IMG/VR virus record: IMGVR_UViG_3300044712_001688
Location: 1-41,919 of that record
Strand: one strand, 5' to 3'
DNA length: 41,919 bases
Source: a virus
Position 1 is the stretch's first letter. Each line of letters starts with the position of its first letter. The notes below the pieces were generated by a model. The model searched no databases and was not told where the DNA came from. It worked only from the letters and a program-made list of their open reading frames with translations. Of the stretch, positions 31,101 to 40,341 are shown in pieces. Both the position numbers and the translations under genes were made by a program.

Positions 31101-32273
31101 TGGTTCATTAGGATATATAGAACCAGTTCCTGGATTAAAATACCATAGTGAAGTACCTGGAGAACGGGTATCTACATAAAATTTTGTAGCCATATCGGTT
31201 GGCAAAGTAGGCTCAGAAAGCAAGGTCCCCTGTGTAGCAGAAATGCGACCAAGAGTCTTTATATTATAGGTGTGATCTATTGGGTAAAGGTCTGTATCAA
31301 TTAACTCCCAAAACCCAGTCACTATTTGATCTACATATTTTTTATTAGCAATGTCAGTAGCTGTGGTTGGGTCTGCAGTTACGGTTCCATTAGCCATGGT
31401 TACTCGGCCTAATGTACTAATATTCCAAGTGTCTGTTTTTGGCACTAAAGTATTAGTTTGTAAATTCCAATAATTAGCACCTACGATGCCATCTACATAG
31501 GCTTTGTTAGCACCATCAGTCGACGCAGATGGAGCATTTGGAAGCGTAATGTAAGTACAGGATAATCTTCCTGCAAAACTTCCAAGACCACCAAAATAAG
31601 CGTCTTTAGCAACACCCAGCCCTCCAGCAGTTATAAACGAGCCAGTTGTGACCGAAGTAGATTGAGTTGCATCAAGAGTAACAACAGGGCTAGTTAACGT
31701 TGGGATTGCAGTACTAAATGCAGGAACTCCACTAGAATTACTTATTAGAATGCTACTATTTGCCGTGTTAATACCTGTAACATTATTATTAGTATTTGAA
31801 TATAGAATTTGATTAATGGTCGTAGTAGCTGGAAAAACAGCAGTTGACCAGCTAGGAGCTCCACTTGTGCCTGATCGCAATACTTGTCCTGCCGTTGCCG
31901 TCCCAGACAATATCGCAGCCGCACTCCCAGTGCTGTAAAAAATACCACCATTGCTTGCCGTTAAATTAGCTCCAGTGCCACCATATTGCAAAGCAATAGG
32001 AGTTACTAGATTAGAAATATCAATCTTTCTATCGCCGTCTAATATAAGTTTATACATGCCAGCACGGATAAATCTTCCGGGTCCAACAGTTGGCTGGATC
32101 ACATTAATTCCATCATCTGCATCTGTAGATGTATCATGAAATAAAAAAGGACCTTCATGAGTAACATCAGTCAACATACCGCCCACTGTATTTGTTGTGT
32201 CAATAGCTTTTAATGCAGCCAAGTCCAAAACAGGACGATGCATGTAATATAGTTCTACGTTTTTATCAGCCAT
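28155..32273 (-). CDS. Tail fibre with three LamG-like domains (1372 residues)
   Basis: A paralogue of the 966-residue fibre, with a shared N-terminus that probably docks on the same site. It carries three LamG-like copies at about residues 494-700, 828-1018 and 1019-1250. Each opens with a TFY-x-SYDSS-x-NA motif and has LDLAHND and RLFIDG. The C-terminal knob differs from the shorter paralogue. Internal duplication best explains the larger size. GGAG lies 7 bases before its ATG. Confidence 0.8.
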   Translation of the reverse strand: MADKNVELYYMHRPVLDLAALKAIDTTNTVGGMLTDVTHEGPFLFHDTSTDADDGINVIQPTVGPGRFIRAGMYKLILDGDRKIDISNLVTPIALQYGGTGANLTASNGGIFYSTGSAAAILSGTATAGQVLRSGTSGAPSWSTAVFPATTTINQILYSNTNNNVTGINTANSSILISNSSGVPAFSTAIPTLTSPVVTLDATQSTSVTTGSFITAGGLGVAKDAYFGGLGSFAGRLSCTYITLPNAPSASTDGANKAYVDGIVGANYWNLQTNTLVPKTDTWNISTLGRVTMANGTVTADPTTATDIANKKYVDQIVTGFWELIDTDLYPIDHTYNIKTLGRISATQGTLLSEPTLPTDMATKFYVDTRSPGTSLWYFNPGTGSIYPNEPEWSVTVGASLVVGELENNITFTPVLSPLGEGYYAQGVIHNGLYNPTGDIYTFRANEDGHAVGNVDVNSAGNLYTYAYNTESAIDVSISADHLYNDYIPLPNTTFYITYNSSINANFGAGTLTGIAVGGAAIANEMLDLAHNDIRWVSYDATNNITFTQTGAIRFQIVPNYEYKPPEEYGYFYCFFSIFTASPLRNAIYITHDAQGDLHVIMVDNAGNYIMQQNLGGWHPHLRQLYEFELNIDLNAGVSRLFIDGHKFGPDMIGTGTRTQVNSLFIGSLVTAQDILESNFYIRNFVAFSQVMHTANYTPGYTLQTSYKKLEYQIYPDRYVFHAATLNSNVLVGDTISGIATASLSTQVTSPDGISYPASALILNGYYDNLTSSYIFKTDFFGVARGYVTLFSNGKKYEYSYSSSSIANYNSVFAKDLYAGFQVPDGCTFFCSYDSSIDANYYLNSPAGVSYGDASVVNGRLDLAHNDYRNVSYAAYLNADFLTQGTIKFSLFPNWTTTVVPEDPQCYFYSYDNSEMTIPGRSGLAFYSVKNGSFSEFFLDVFDWAGNKKLHLSFGNWDASQARFYDVELNIDMVNNAHRLFIDGEQQGTTETGTCTRTSPGIAYVGNYAYPFPIPGLTFYASYDTSLNADFSIGDNFGTPHDGAAISSGFLDLAHDDNRYVSYSAIDNANFTQLGTIIFELYPNYTDAPETTDFSIFGISKDYSSDENYIELRHQQSDGHLYLFVYGSDSNPIINSADLGAWNPTPATRYIFKLEIDIYAGATKLFINNVQQGSTLVETGTRTDTAEILVIGKNTDLAPYHADAKYKNFHIMNQILSAPTPYRNNFYLKDLQVYNKVLHTADYGTSESPQLHSNLITQYDTNTNTYLFNASIGGSVDGNAHPSGTDQSDAFPLRAQYNIVVGDNGAVKLPQALVPGQTIVVKNMLTSPGYYFKIYPVVGEYIDNVLNTFVLLDVIGQSATFVCATTGHWFRI
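32239..32273. repeat. 35-bp direct repeat at the start of the 1372-residue fibre gene
   Basis: The second copy of the 35-bp identity described at 28100-28134; the two lie 4139 bp apart in the same orientation. Confidence 0.9.
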
Positions 32274-32285
32274 GTATAAACTCCG

Positions 32286-32486
32286 TTATGCTGGTAGTGG
32301 CGGAATAGGAATAGCAACACTTCCAGATTCAACTAATTGATTCCCATCTGAGTCAACTAGATTAGTCGCAACACCATTATTAATTTCAACAAGATTGTAA
32401 TGATCCGGATGTGGCGGTATCAAACCGCTCGCTTTATCATTATCATTTACAAATACTGATCCAAAATTACTCGTGTTGTATGCCAT
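32286..32486 (-). CDS. Small structural-region protein, 66 residues
   Basis: I use the ATG at 32486 (GGGGGTG 7 bases upstream); it overlaps the upstream gene by 20 bases. The product is asparagine- and proline-rich with no cysteine and ends PIPPLPA. It may be a small tail or head decoration protein by position only. Confidence 0.55.
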   Translation of the reverse strand: MAYNTSNFGSVFVNDNDKASGLIPPHPDHYNLVEINNGVATNLVDSDGNQLVESGSVAIPIPPLPA

Positions 32487-32811
32487 AGAAAGACACCCCC
32501 ATCTCTGCAGCTTCATCAGCGCAGATAAATTTAAGAATCGATCCGCCTTTTACACGCCTTACAGTTGGGCGACCCTGAGCGTAAGTCTTTGCAAATGATG
32601 CTCCAGGTAGCGCAAGATTCGGACCATTGGAAACATATATGGTTGATCCTGGTTGAAAGAAAAAAACAGCTTCATACCAAGCATATTCGGTAGGTACCGT
32701 TAATGTTTGCACAACACCTTGAGCTAAAGTTGTTAAATAGTTATCCTCGCAAAAAGGTAATGCATACGTATCGCGCCCTTTAACATCTTTACCCATATTC
32801 ATTACTGACAT
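32467..32811 (-). CDS. Small beta-rich structural protein, 114 residues
   Basis: AGGAG precedes the ATG. The sequence has alternating strands (VVQTLTVPTEYAWYEAVFFF) and no membrane segment, with the look of a small decoration or adaptor protein. It lies between the first spike and the fibre genes. No family is recognised. Confidence 0.55.
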   Translation of the reverse strand: MSVMNMGKDVKGRDTYALPFCEDNYLTTLAQGVVQTLTVPTEYAWYEAVFFFQPGSTIYVSNGPNLALPGASFAKTYAQGRPTVRRVKGGSILKFICADEAAEMGVSFYGIQHE

Positions 32812-32820
32812 AAATTTCTC

Positions 32821-35199
32821 CTAATATTTAATTAATAAGTTTACAGAAATATTGCGAGGCCTAGTTTCTTTCCATCCCGGATAAGAAGCATATCCATTAT
32901 TCCTTGCTGAAATATAATTACCAATCGGCGTTTCTGGCGGAACAGTTGTTGTGCTATCATTGTATGGATTTTGACCACTAACAGGCGGTTCAATTTTAGT
33001 TGCATCACTATATTTAATTAAATTAGCTAAAACTGCATCTAATTGAGTGCTACCAACCTCATCCCCACTAGCAGGAATTCCACCTTCGGCTGCAATACGC
33101 CACGCAGAATCAGGATCATTGCCAGAGTTTTTATTCGTAGCTCTAAGGAAGAGACCATTAACTGATTTTGGAAGAGTAAAAGAATACATGTTCAAGGCAG
33201 TTAAAGTTTTAGTTGCAACTTGAGCTGCTGTATCGCCACTTAGAATATCAATTGCAATAGGTGTGTTGCTTGTAGGAGCAGTTCCAGCACCATTTACTCT
33301 ATAATAAGGTTTATAATGATCATTGTTAGCTCCGTAAACCTCAAAATACATTCCACCTGTAATAGAAGAAGCAGCAGGTAACGTAATATAAGAAGCAGCG
33401 CGACTATTAATAGCTGCTATTAATGCCTGATACACCCCTGCAATTCCAGCAGTAGTCCGAATATCTACTTCAACATTAGTGCCACCTACTGATGGCGCTG
33501 TTCCGACATCATCTACCTTAAACCAAAAATTATAATGATTACTAATATTTGAATCAGACCAAAGCTGTATATAATCACCTGCAGCTGGAATCGATACTAC
33601 TTGAATAGAAGATATTTCATAAACATAATCAGTTGATGCGTATTCATCACCATATATAAAAGTGCCTGTTACTATATGGGTACCGCTTGACCCAGCATGG
33701 CTAGCCAAAACACCTGCCGTATGATTCTGTATATGTAAATAACCATAAGCCACAGAAGGAGACATATAAGCTGTAAATGGATATAAAGCAGCAGCATTAC
33801 AACAGGCATTAATAGTAAAGCCGCTTGTCCCAGCTGTAATTGCGCTTACTCCGGTTGCAGCTTTATTTGTTGCAATAAATATTTTAGTAGCATCTGCACT
33901 TACCTGTGATGTTACATAATTCTGACCAGTGCCGAATAATGGAAGCTTGGTGGCAGTACGCCATAATAAAGCTTGTAAACGAGCATATGGAATATGAGTA
34001 GTTGCATTATAATCAGTAGTAACATAGGTTGTATCATCAAATGGTAACCAACCGGCTGGCACTGTATCATCAAATCTTAGCTGAATACTGCAAATAGTTG
34101 AATGATCATAAACAAGGCCGCTAGAAGTTTTCATTAGATAACAATATTCGTCGAATCCATCAGGATCGGGGATAGGCGCAGGCAAACTCTGGTAACAAAA
34201 TTCTGAATCAGTTGTTGTTGGAAATTCTGTTATAATAGGATTATCAGGAGCTAAAACAAAGTCAGTTAATTCTATTTGATTTGCCCCAGATACAGGCAAT
34301 CCAATTATAATCTTCACATAATTTCCTGCTCCGTTGTTCAATCCAGTATTGTTACCAAAATCAACTGAATTTTGGTAAAAGGCAAATCCACTTGTAACAA
34401 TAGTAGGAGAAAATATTGGAATAGAAACAGGGGCAGCTCCTCCAGCACCAAAATATTTATATGCGGTTATAGTTAAAGGAACATTCGATCCAATAGCTTT
34501 AGCAGAAAATGCTAGCTTATAAGTTTTATTAACTGAATCTGGAGTAGTGAATTTATTAACATCTGTAAAAGTAATACATAGATTCTTATATGTAGCAGCA
34601 GTAGCAGCTGTTGCAATTCTCATTACATAAGCAGGGCTTGTTGCGGGCGCCTCACTATATCCATTAATAGCCCTAAAGGTTATGACATCTAATGAATCGT
34701 TTGTTCTCTCGTAAGTCCATCCACCAGGAGCGACTGCAGTAATGTCTTGAGACACTACGCCACTATTAGGGATGTTGTTATGAAGCAAGAATTGTCCATT
34801 AGGAATATAATTGGTTAATACCACATCGCCACTAGATCCCGATTCCAGCGAAGGAACAGCTTCTCTAACAAATTCAGCAGTTGTATCAGCCGAAGTTACT
34901 GTAATATAATATCTGTCTACAGTTCCATCGGCATTATATGGATATAAATAAACTGCAATATCATTACCATCACCATCAACAAAAGTACCAGAAGAACTTA
35001 AGATTAACGGATTGTCCAGCTGAACATAAGTGTAATCAGGGAAGGTACCCTGTAATTGAAATACTGGTTTTAATGTAGTGCGCGCGCTATCTTGATAGAA
35101 TGTAACAATACCAGCAGCCAAAGGGAAGCCGGTAGCTAAGTCTACAAAGTATTGTTGCAAAGTATTTATTGGTATATATTTTGGATCTATGCCTGCCAT
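32821..35199 (-). CDS. Tail spike or fibre protein (792 residues)
   Basis: The N-terminal 120 residues include LATGFPLAAGIVTFYQDSAR followed by TLKPVFQL, a segment found at the start of many tail proteins and probably the tail-attachment domain. The rest is beta-rich with repeated TAAQVATKTL-like elements and no visible glycosidase motif. It follows the gp16-like gene, where P22-type phages place tail proteins. AGGAG lies 9 bases upstream of the ATG. Confidence 0.7.
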   Translation of the reverse strand: MAGIDPKYIPINTLQQYFVDLATGFPLAAGIVTFYQDSARTTLKPVFQLQGTFPDYTYVQLDNPLILSSSGTFVDGDGNDIAVYLYPYNADGTVDRYYITVTSADTTAEFVREAVPSLESGSSGDVVLTNYIPNGQFLLHNNIPNSGVVSQDITAVAPGGWTYERTNDSLDVITFRAINGYSEAPATSPAYVMRIATAATAATYKNLCITFTDVNKFTTPDSVNKTYKLAFSAKAIGSNVPLTITAYKYFGAGGAAPVSIPIFSPTIVTSGFAFYQNSVDFGNNTGLNNGAGNYVKIIIGLPVSGANQIELTDFVLAPDNPIITEFPTTTDSEFCYQSLPAPIPDPDGFDEYCYLMKTSSGLVYDHSTICSIQLRFDDTVPAGWLPFDDTTYVTTDYNATTHIPYARLQALLWRTATKLPLFGTGQNYVTSQVSADATKIFIATNKAATGVSAITAGTSGFTINACCNAAALYPFTAYMSPSVAYGYLHIQNHTAGVLASHAGSSGTHIVTGTFIYGDEYASTDYVYEISSIQVVSIPAAGDYIQLWSDSNISNHYNFWFKVDDVGTAPSVGGTNVEVDIRTTAGIAGVYQALIAAINSRAASYITLPAASSITGGMYFEVYGANNDHYKPYYRVNGAGTAPTSNTPIAIDILSGDTAAQVATKTLTALNMYSFTLPKSVNGLFLRATNKNSGNDPDSAWRIAAEGGIPASGDEVGSTQLDAVLANLIKYSDATKIEPPVSGQNPYNDSTTTVPPETPIGNYISARNNGYASYPGWKETRPRNISVNLLIKY

Positions 35200-35209
35200 T
35201 TTATTTCTC

Positions 35210-36358
35210 CTAATACCCTATTCTTTTCATAAATCTGCTCAAAGGATTAATACCCGATATATTTCTAGCTATATCTCTGTTTCTCGTTCTCTTTTGCAAG
35301 GTCTCTAGATCTTCAGCTGCTTCTTTAGGTAATCTTGATTTGTATGGCTCTTTCCCTACTTCTGGGTAATCTGGCTTCCCTTTAACAGCCTGCCTTTCTA
35401 ATCTGCTTGATACAGCTTCTGGCTTAATTTTATCCTTTGGAAGATTCACAGCATGCGCCGTTTCTTCCCATGGTTTTACAGCCTCTTTATGGAACTGAAC
35501 CGCCTCTTTATATGCCCTAGTTCCTTTCTCGCCCAAGCCTTTGTAAATAAGTCCCTCTAATTCTTTATATAATTTCTTATATCTGAAACCTTCATTTACA
35601 CTCTGTAATGTGTCTGCGCCTCTCTTCAATTTACTGATGACATCTCCAACATGAGATTTCAGCCAATGAAAATTTTCTGCTGTTGGGGTTTCAAAAACTT
35701 TATCAACAAACTCATTCTTACCAACGTTTTCATGAATGTATTTTTGCAGATCTGTAGATAGATCTTTGTATTTAAACTTTCCACCTTCAAAAGGACTTCC
35801 ATTAAATTCTTTAAATGTGTTCTGGAATGCTTGCTTTCCTTGCTCAGCTACTTGGGCCGCCTTCCCTGGTATTTTTGTTTCCACCAACTCTTTTGCAAAC
35901 TTGGCTGGTCTTACTAAATCAGCTAATCTACTGGCTCCTTTAGCTGCTGCAGGAACCGCTTTAGCAGCTGCCTTTGCAATTCCAGGAAGATTTCTTGCAG
36001 CTAGATTTGTTAATCCAACTGCTGGTAACATACCAGGAAGCCATTTACCTCTTTCTGTTGGGCCACTTTCATCCATATATGGAATAGTAGGAGCAGGAAT
36101 GCCAAGTAAATTCATTAATTCGGATGGAGTATTTAGTATAGATGTCCCTGCTGCTAAACCGAATTTTCCTAAATCACCAAGATTTTGAGCACGAGCTGGT
36201 CCTCTATTTTGCATTTGTTGTGCAAATTCATTGAGAGTAGGAACCTGTCGCTTCTCTTCTTGAGGAGGTTGTTGCTTCTTGGCTTCCAAACGACGTAATT
36301 TTTCAATCTTTAATCGTCTTAATTCTTCTTGAGGATTTCCAGCTGGCTGATTATTCAT
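35210..36358 (-). CDS. Ejection protein, gp16-like by position
   Basis: A 382-residue protein with a basic, coiled N-terminus, an alanine-rich amphipathic stretch (about residues 120-150, AAKAVPAAAKGA) and a helical charged end. P22 gp16 is injected into the host with the DNA; the position as third of three consecutive genes (7, 20, 16) suggests the same role. It is shorter than P22 gp16 and has no clear lytic domain. It overlaps the upstream stop in TAATG. Confidence 0.6.
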   Translation of the reverse strand: MNNQPAGNPQEELRRLKIEKLRRLEAKKQQPPQEEKRQVPTLNEFAQQMQNRGPARAQNLGDLGKFGLAAGTSILNTPSELMNLLGIPAPTIPYMDESGPTERGKWLPGMLPAVGLTNLAARNLPGIAKAAAKAVPAAAKGASRLADLVRPAKFAKELVETKIPGKAAQVAEQGKQAFQNTFKEFNGSPFEGGKFKYKDLSTDLQKYIHENVGKNEFVDKVFETPTAENFHWLKSHVGDVISKLKRGADTLQSVNEGFRYKKLYKELEGLIYKGLGEKGTRAYKEAVQFHKEAVKPWEETAHAVNLPKDKIKPEAVSSRLERQAVKGKPDYPEVGKEPYKSRLPKEAAEDLETLQKRTRNRDIARNISGINPLSRFMKRIGY

Positions 36359-37464
36359 TAATCCCCCTCTAATGCCGCAATTTTGGCATCTAATTCTTCA
36401 TCTGATAGCGCTGAATATGGATCTTGTGATGATTGACTTCCATTCCCAGCCAAATCCCCTATTGTTTGAGAAGAGCTTTTTGCTAGATTTTTATTAATCA
36501 CATCTTTGTACATATGCATTAAATAATTATACTGATCCATAGCTTGCTGTGGGTTTGAATCCCAGAAATCCGGGTTAGCTATTTCATCCATCTCTTTCGA
36601 TTGCTGATCGGTTGCATTCTTTCCAAGTGCTCGCAGCATTTCATTTGCCTGAAGTTTTACATTGACTCTAGTAAATTTAAGATAATCACTATATTCTTTA
36701 GAGGTGCTTCCGAATGTAGATTTCATGGCATCTAAACCTTTTTTGCCTTTTCTGGCTAATCCAACATATTGCGAAACAGCAGGCATTAATTTGGCGCCTT
36801 CATCGAATATCCCATCTAGAAGAGCTGCATAGTGTCTTTGGTTTTGTATGTTTGCTGTTGTGCCTTTTTTAAGAGAAATATTAGCAAGCGTATCTCCTAA
36901 TGCTGCATAATCTTTTTCATTTAATACAGGAGCCTCTTTGTTTCCAGCTGCTCTTGCAGTTGCTGCGGAAAGAATGTTTCCAATGTTCTTTCGTACATCT
37001 GGATTTGTGGCAACTAATGATTGCAATGCTGGATTATTGAGAATGCGCGATATCTGTGTTCCTGGATTATTATAATAATTAGATATTCCTTCTCTAGCTT
37101 TAGCCGCAATTAACTTAGCCTCAGTTTCTTTTGGAAGCTCTTGTGTTTGTGCTGCCCTATAATCAATATCAGATTTTGCGGTAGGACCAAACCATTTTGC
37201 TTGTTCTCTCAATAAACCCGAATGAGCATATGATTCTGTATCTTGCGCTTTCATGTGAGGAGCTTTTGCAGCTTCTGTTGCTAGCTCTGCTAGACTTTTC
37301 TTTTCATAATATTTTGTATCAATAGCTCCTTGCTGAGTCTTCTGTTGTTGCTGAGCAAGAGCTTCTTTAAACTTCTGCATCTCCATAAGCTGATCCATAA
37401 GCTGTTTGCCTGGTTGCATCGTTTCCGCTGAAGTTGCTGGCATTGTAAATGGCTGAAATGGCAT
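36358..37464 (-). CDS. Ejection protein, gp20-like by position
   Basis: A 368-residue protein rich in glutamine, alanine and lysine, almost entirely helical, starting with a glutamine-rich coil (about residues 20-50). Its size and composition resemble phage DNA-transfer proteins such as P22 gp20. It would be carried in the virion and enter the cell with the genome. AGGTGA precedes the ATG. Confidence 0.6.
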   Translation of the reverse strand: MPFQPFTMPATSAETMQPGKQLMDQLMEMQKFKEALAQQQQKTQQGAIDTKYYEKKSLAELATEAAKAPHMKAQDTESYAHSGLLREQAKWFGPTAKSDIDYRAAQTQELPKETEAKLIAAKAREGISNYYNNPGTQISRILNNPALQSLVATNPDVRKNIGNILSAATARAAGNKEAPVLNEKDYAALGDTLANISLKKGTTANIQNQRHYAALLDGIFDEGAKLMPAVSQYVGLARKGKKGLDAMKSTFGSTSKEYSDYLKFTRVNVKLQANEMLRALGKNATDQQSKEMDEIANPDFWDSNPQQAMDQYNYLMHMYKDVINKNLAKSSSQTIGDLAGNGSQSSQDPYSALSDEELDAKIAALEGD

Positions 37465-37477
37465 AGATCACCTATAG

Positions 37478-38125
37478 TTAAAATATATTGCTTAAAAATT
37501 TACCAAATCCTTTGTTTTTATCTAAACCGCCTAAAAACTGTCCGAGACTTCCAAACATTCCGCCCATAGCTTGATTTCCAGATTCTGCACCTCTATAAGC
37601 CATACCTGCCTGCGTCCCCAAAACATTTGCCAAGTTATCGCTCAAGCTAGTGGCTCCTTTAAATCCTGTATCGTATAACCCTTGTTTTCCTTCAAGTCCT
37701 TGAGTATGCAACCCCAATGCTTGTGATAAATAATTCTGATAATTTTGATCTGCTAAATGTGAAGCAAGAGTTGCAGCTTGTTGTCCGGCTTGCGGCGTAC
37801 CGCCCATTCCACCAGCAGCGTTAGAAGCATTTATAGCTCTAGTCCCTTCGTTTACGTTCCATCTATAACCAGGATCTTCTTGAAATCCAGCGCCGAATTT
37901 CTTTAGTAATGCTGCTGGATCGTTAGTCATTTGGCCATATTCACTTTCAAGCCCTGGTAATTGGCTTTGCCCAGCTTGAATATATGGGTTCATATATTGT
38001 TTGAGCATTGGTGCAATCTGATCTAGATACTTCATGCCAGCATCTGCTGGATTGGAACCAAACATATTGCCAAGTCCGCTCATTAAGCTTCCTAATCCTC
38101 CCACTCCTCCAATTGCTGCCATCAT
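37478..38125 (-). CDS. Ejection protein, gp7-like
   Basis: This 215-residue protein has a glycine-rich hydrophobic start (AAIGGVGGLGSLMSGLGNMF). Next come the YMNPYIQAGQSQLPGLESEY stretch and the DPGYRWNVNEGTRAINASNA element near residue 84. These are the features of phage DNA-transfer protein p7 and relatives, which form the first part of the injected channel. It starts the ejection gene cluster. Confidence 0.75.
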   Translation of the reverse strand: MMAAIGGVGGLGSLMSGLGNMFGSNPADAGMKYLDQIAPMLKQYMNPYIQAGQSQLPGLESEYGQMTNDPAALLKKFGAGFQEDPGYRWNVNEGTRAINASNAAGGMGGTPQAGQQAATLASHLADQNYQNYLSQALGLHTQGLEGKQGLYDTGFKGATSLSDNLANVLGTQAGMAYRGAESGNQAMGGMFGSLGQFLGGLDKNKGFGKFLSNIF

Positions 38126-38135
38126 AAAAGTACCC

Positions 38136-39593
38136 TCACTGATATATGTTTAATATTCCACCAGAGACAACAAATCTCCCATTACCCCAAAAATCAAATC
38201 TATATGTTCTTTCGTTTGCACTGCCTTGACTGAATAACAATACTTTGTTTTTTCTATGCGCAACTGGATTCATCTCATAATGCAGTGGATTGCCAAAAGT
38301 TGCTCCACCATCATTAGACGCCCTTATTTCTATCTTTGGATTAGTTTGCACTGCTGGATCAAATTCATCTGAGGGCTCGCCCTGTTCTGCAGTAAGGCTG
38401 AGTGAATTAATTATAAAACGCGAATTCCCAGGAAGCCTGACGGTATCAGTTATTCTTCTTCTAGGAATAGTTATTCCATTAAATGTTGTATATTTACTGT
38501 TCAATTCATATACATGACCATCGTTAAAACCCAAGAAATAGTAACTATTATTAAAATACGTTACTCTCTTGGCTATATGACATTCTCCTTGTTCATCACA
38601 TAGGTTAAAAATAGCCTTAGTGTTGAAGTCATATATGAGCGTGAAATTGTCTGCTGGATCAGGAAAAGTTAATTGATAAAACAAGTGACCGTCTTGTTTG
38701 AACAAAAAACCATAAGCTAATGAAGGATTTTTTAATTGTGATAATCTAAAGTTAATTCCATCACTTGCTATTTGTTCAGCTTGACCGCCATTGCTTACTA
38801 TTATGGTTGGACCAGATTTTTCGTTAATTCCCAACCAAATTACGAATGTATCACCAACAGCTATAGTAGAAGGACTCAAACAACCATAATCTATATTAAA
38901 TCCACTAGCACGTTGATATGGAAACAATTGTAAACCTAAATTACTCCATGCCTCTGTAACTATATCCCCAAAAACAAATAGCAATCCTAATTTACCAGGA
39001 ACTGGCATGCATGCTACGCATGAATTTGGCTTAGATGTAAAACCACCTTGATATGCAGCACTTTCAGATGGTGTAGGCCAAAACTGTCCCTGATTTAATT
39101 TGGACAATCTCCAAATAGGTTGATTAGCAACTGCACATATAAAATAACCATCTTGAAAACAAACATGGTTAGGAATGAAATCTGTATTTATTTTACTAAA
39201 TGTATTATCATGATAATCGTAGATGTATATATTTTTTTGATCGCATATAGCTATTTGGCTTCCATTATTCTCTGCTATAGATACATCTCCTGTTGATGTC
39301 TCAAGCTCTCCAATCTTTGCTGAGCCATTACTTCCTTGTTGAGAGTTAATCAAATAAACCGAATTATTTACTACAGCAATACGGGCATCAAGCCTAGTAC
39401 TCCCATAAATATCGCGACCTTCTGCAATATTTTCTAGTAATACAACTCTTTTGTGCCCAGCATATGGAACCAGCCAATCATCACTCATAAACATATTATA
39501 AGTTTGCTCAACAGATATCTTTGGATAGCGTCCAAACTTAGTAGAGCCTACTATTCCCAAGGGTAACTGTTGTGTCCCAGCTGGTAATTCCAT
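38136..39593 (-). CDS. Packaged-DNA stabilization protein (P22 gp10-like tail hub)
   Basis: I start at the ATG at 39593, with GGGAG 7 bases upstream and one base after the gp4-like stop; the product has 485 residues. It is a beta-rich protein with repeated short propeller-like strands, the usual length of P22 gp10, which seals the portal channel after packaging and holds the needle. Gene order (4 then 10) agrees. Confidence 0.8.
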   Translation of the reverse strand: MELPAGTQQLPLGIVGSTKFGRYPKISVEQTYNMFMSDDWLVPYAGHKRVVLLENIAEGRDIYGSTRLDARIAVVNNSVYLINSQQGSNGSAKIGELETSTGDVSIAENNGSQIAICDQKNIYIYDYHDNTFSKINTDFIPNHVCFQDGYFICAVANQPIWRLSKLNQGQFWPTPSESAAYQGGFTSKPNSCVACMPVPGKLGLLFVFGDIVTEAWSNLGLQLFPYQRASGFNIDYGCLSPSTIAVGDTFVIWLGINEKSGPTIIVSNGGQAEQIASDGINFRLSQLKNPSLAYGFLFKQDGHLFYQLTFPDPADNFTLIYDFNTKAIFNLCDEQGECHIAKRVTYFNNSYYFLGFNDGHVYELNSKYTTFNGITIPRRRITDTVRLPGNSRFIINSLSLTAEQGEPSDEFDPAVQTNPKIEIRASNDGGATFGNPLHYEMNPVAHRKNKVLLFSQGSANERTYRFDFWGNGRFVVSGGILNIYQ

Positions 39594-39594
39594 A

Positions 39595-40305
39595 TTATGG
39601 CTCCCAACCAAGCGCTAGATTAGCCTGCAAATAAACATCCCCTGTCTGTCCTGAAGACCCATTAAGAGTAGAAACCTTTCTTATTGTATAATCAGTAGGA
39701 CTGACATCAGTAATTTTAGCTTCTAATGACTTAAGGTATTGCAAAGTCATTGGTTGCATTGTTACGCCATTTCTTACACATATTTGGCGTGCTAAATCAA
39801 AGGTTAAATATTCTCTATAATAATGATCCAGGGTAGTAGATAAATCTTGATCTAAAGTCACCTCTGCAAGAAAAAACTTTCCCCAGATTTTCATTGTATA
39901 AGCTTGGTTTGAAGTAAATTGTATATATATATTTGCTCCACCCTTTAATCTTTCTAAGTGATATTGATAAGGAAGGGCTTTAATGCCGTCAACACGTGGA
40001 GTGCCGAAATATTCTTCTCGACCAACTTCAATCATAGCAAACCTTACAGTTCCTATATTGAAAGTTCCTGTCTCTATTGATATCAAGCCAGGAACATTAT
40101 AAATTTCCTGACCTATTACTAAAGGAATTGATAACTCCCTATAATAGGAAATATGCTTAGCATCTATAGCTTTAAGTTCGAGAAGAGAATTGAGCATATG
40201 CAGACCACTAGTGAGTTGATACCCACTAATGGTTTGCAATTGATCAGCCACGATTCCAGAAATCACATAAGCTTCTGTTATCATCTCTCGTGCTGTCTGC
40301 GCCAT
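39595..40305 (-). CDS. Tail accessory factor (P22 gp4-like)
   Basis: 236 residues beginning MAQTAREMITEAYVISGIVA, a helical start followed by mixed sequence; this is typical of gp4-type head-completion factors (GISxAxx, L-N-x-L-L-E around residue 35). It attaches below the portal and may have muramidase activity in P22; no catalytic motif is claimed here. GGGAGGG precedes the ATG. Confidence 0.8.
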   Translation of the reverse strand: MAQTAREMITEAYVISGIVADQLQTISGYQLTSGLHMLNSLLELKAIDAKHISYYRELSIPLVIGQEIYNVPGLISIETGTFNIGTVRFAMIEVGREEYFGTPRVDGIKALPYQYHLERLKGGANIYIQFTSNQAYTMKIWGKFFLAEVTLDQDLSTTLDHYYREYLTFDLARQICVRNGVTMQPMTLQYLKSLEAKITDVSPTDYTIRKVSTLNGSSGQTGDVYLQANLALGWEP

Positions 40306-40341
40306 ATACCCTCCCTTATCTAATTAGCTTATCGAGTTCAC

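Noticed and set aside
39594-39611. Upstream TTG start of the gp10-like gene
   Set aside because: GGGAG is placed correctly for the ATG at 39593, one base after the gp4-like stop.
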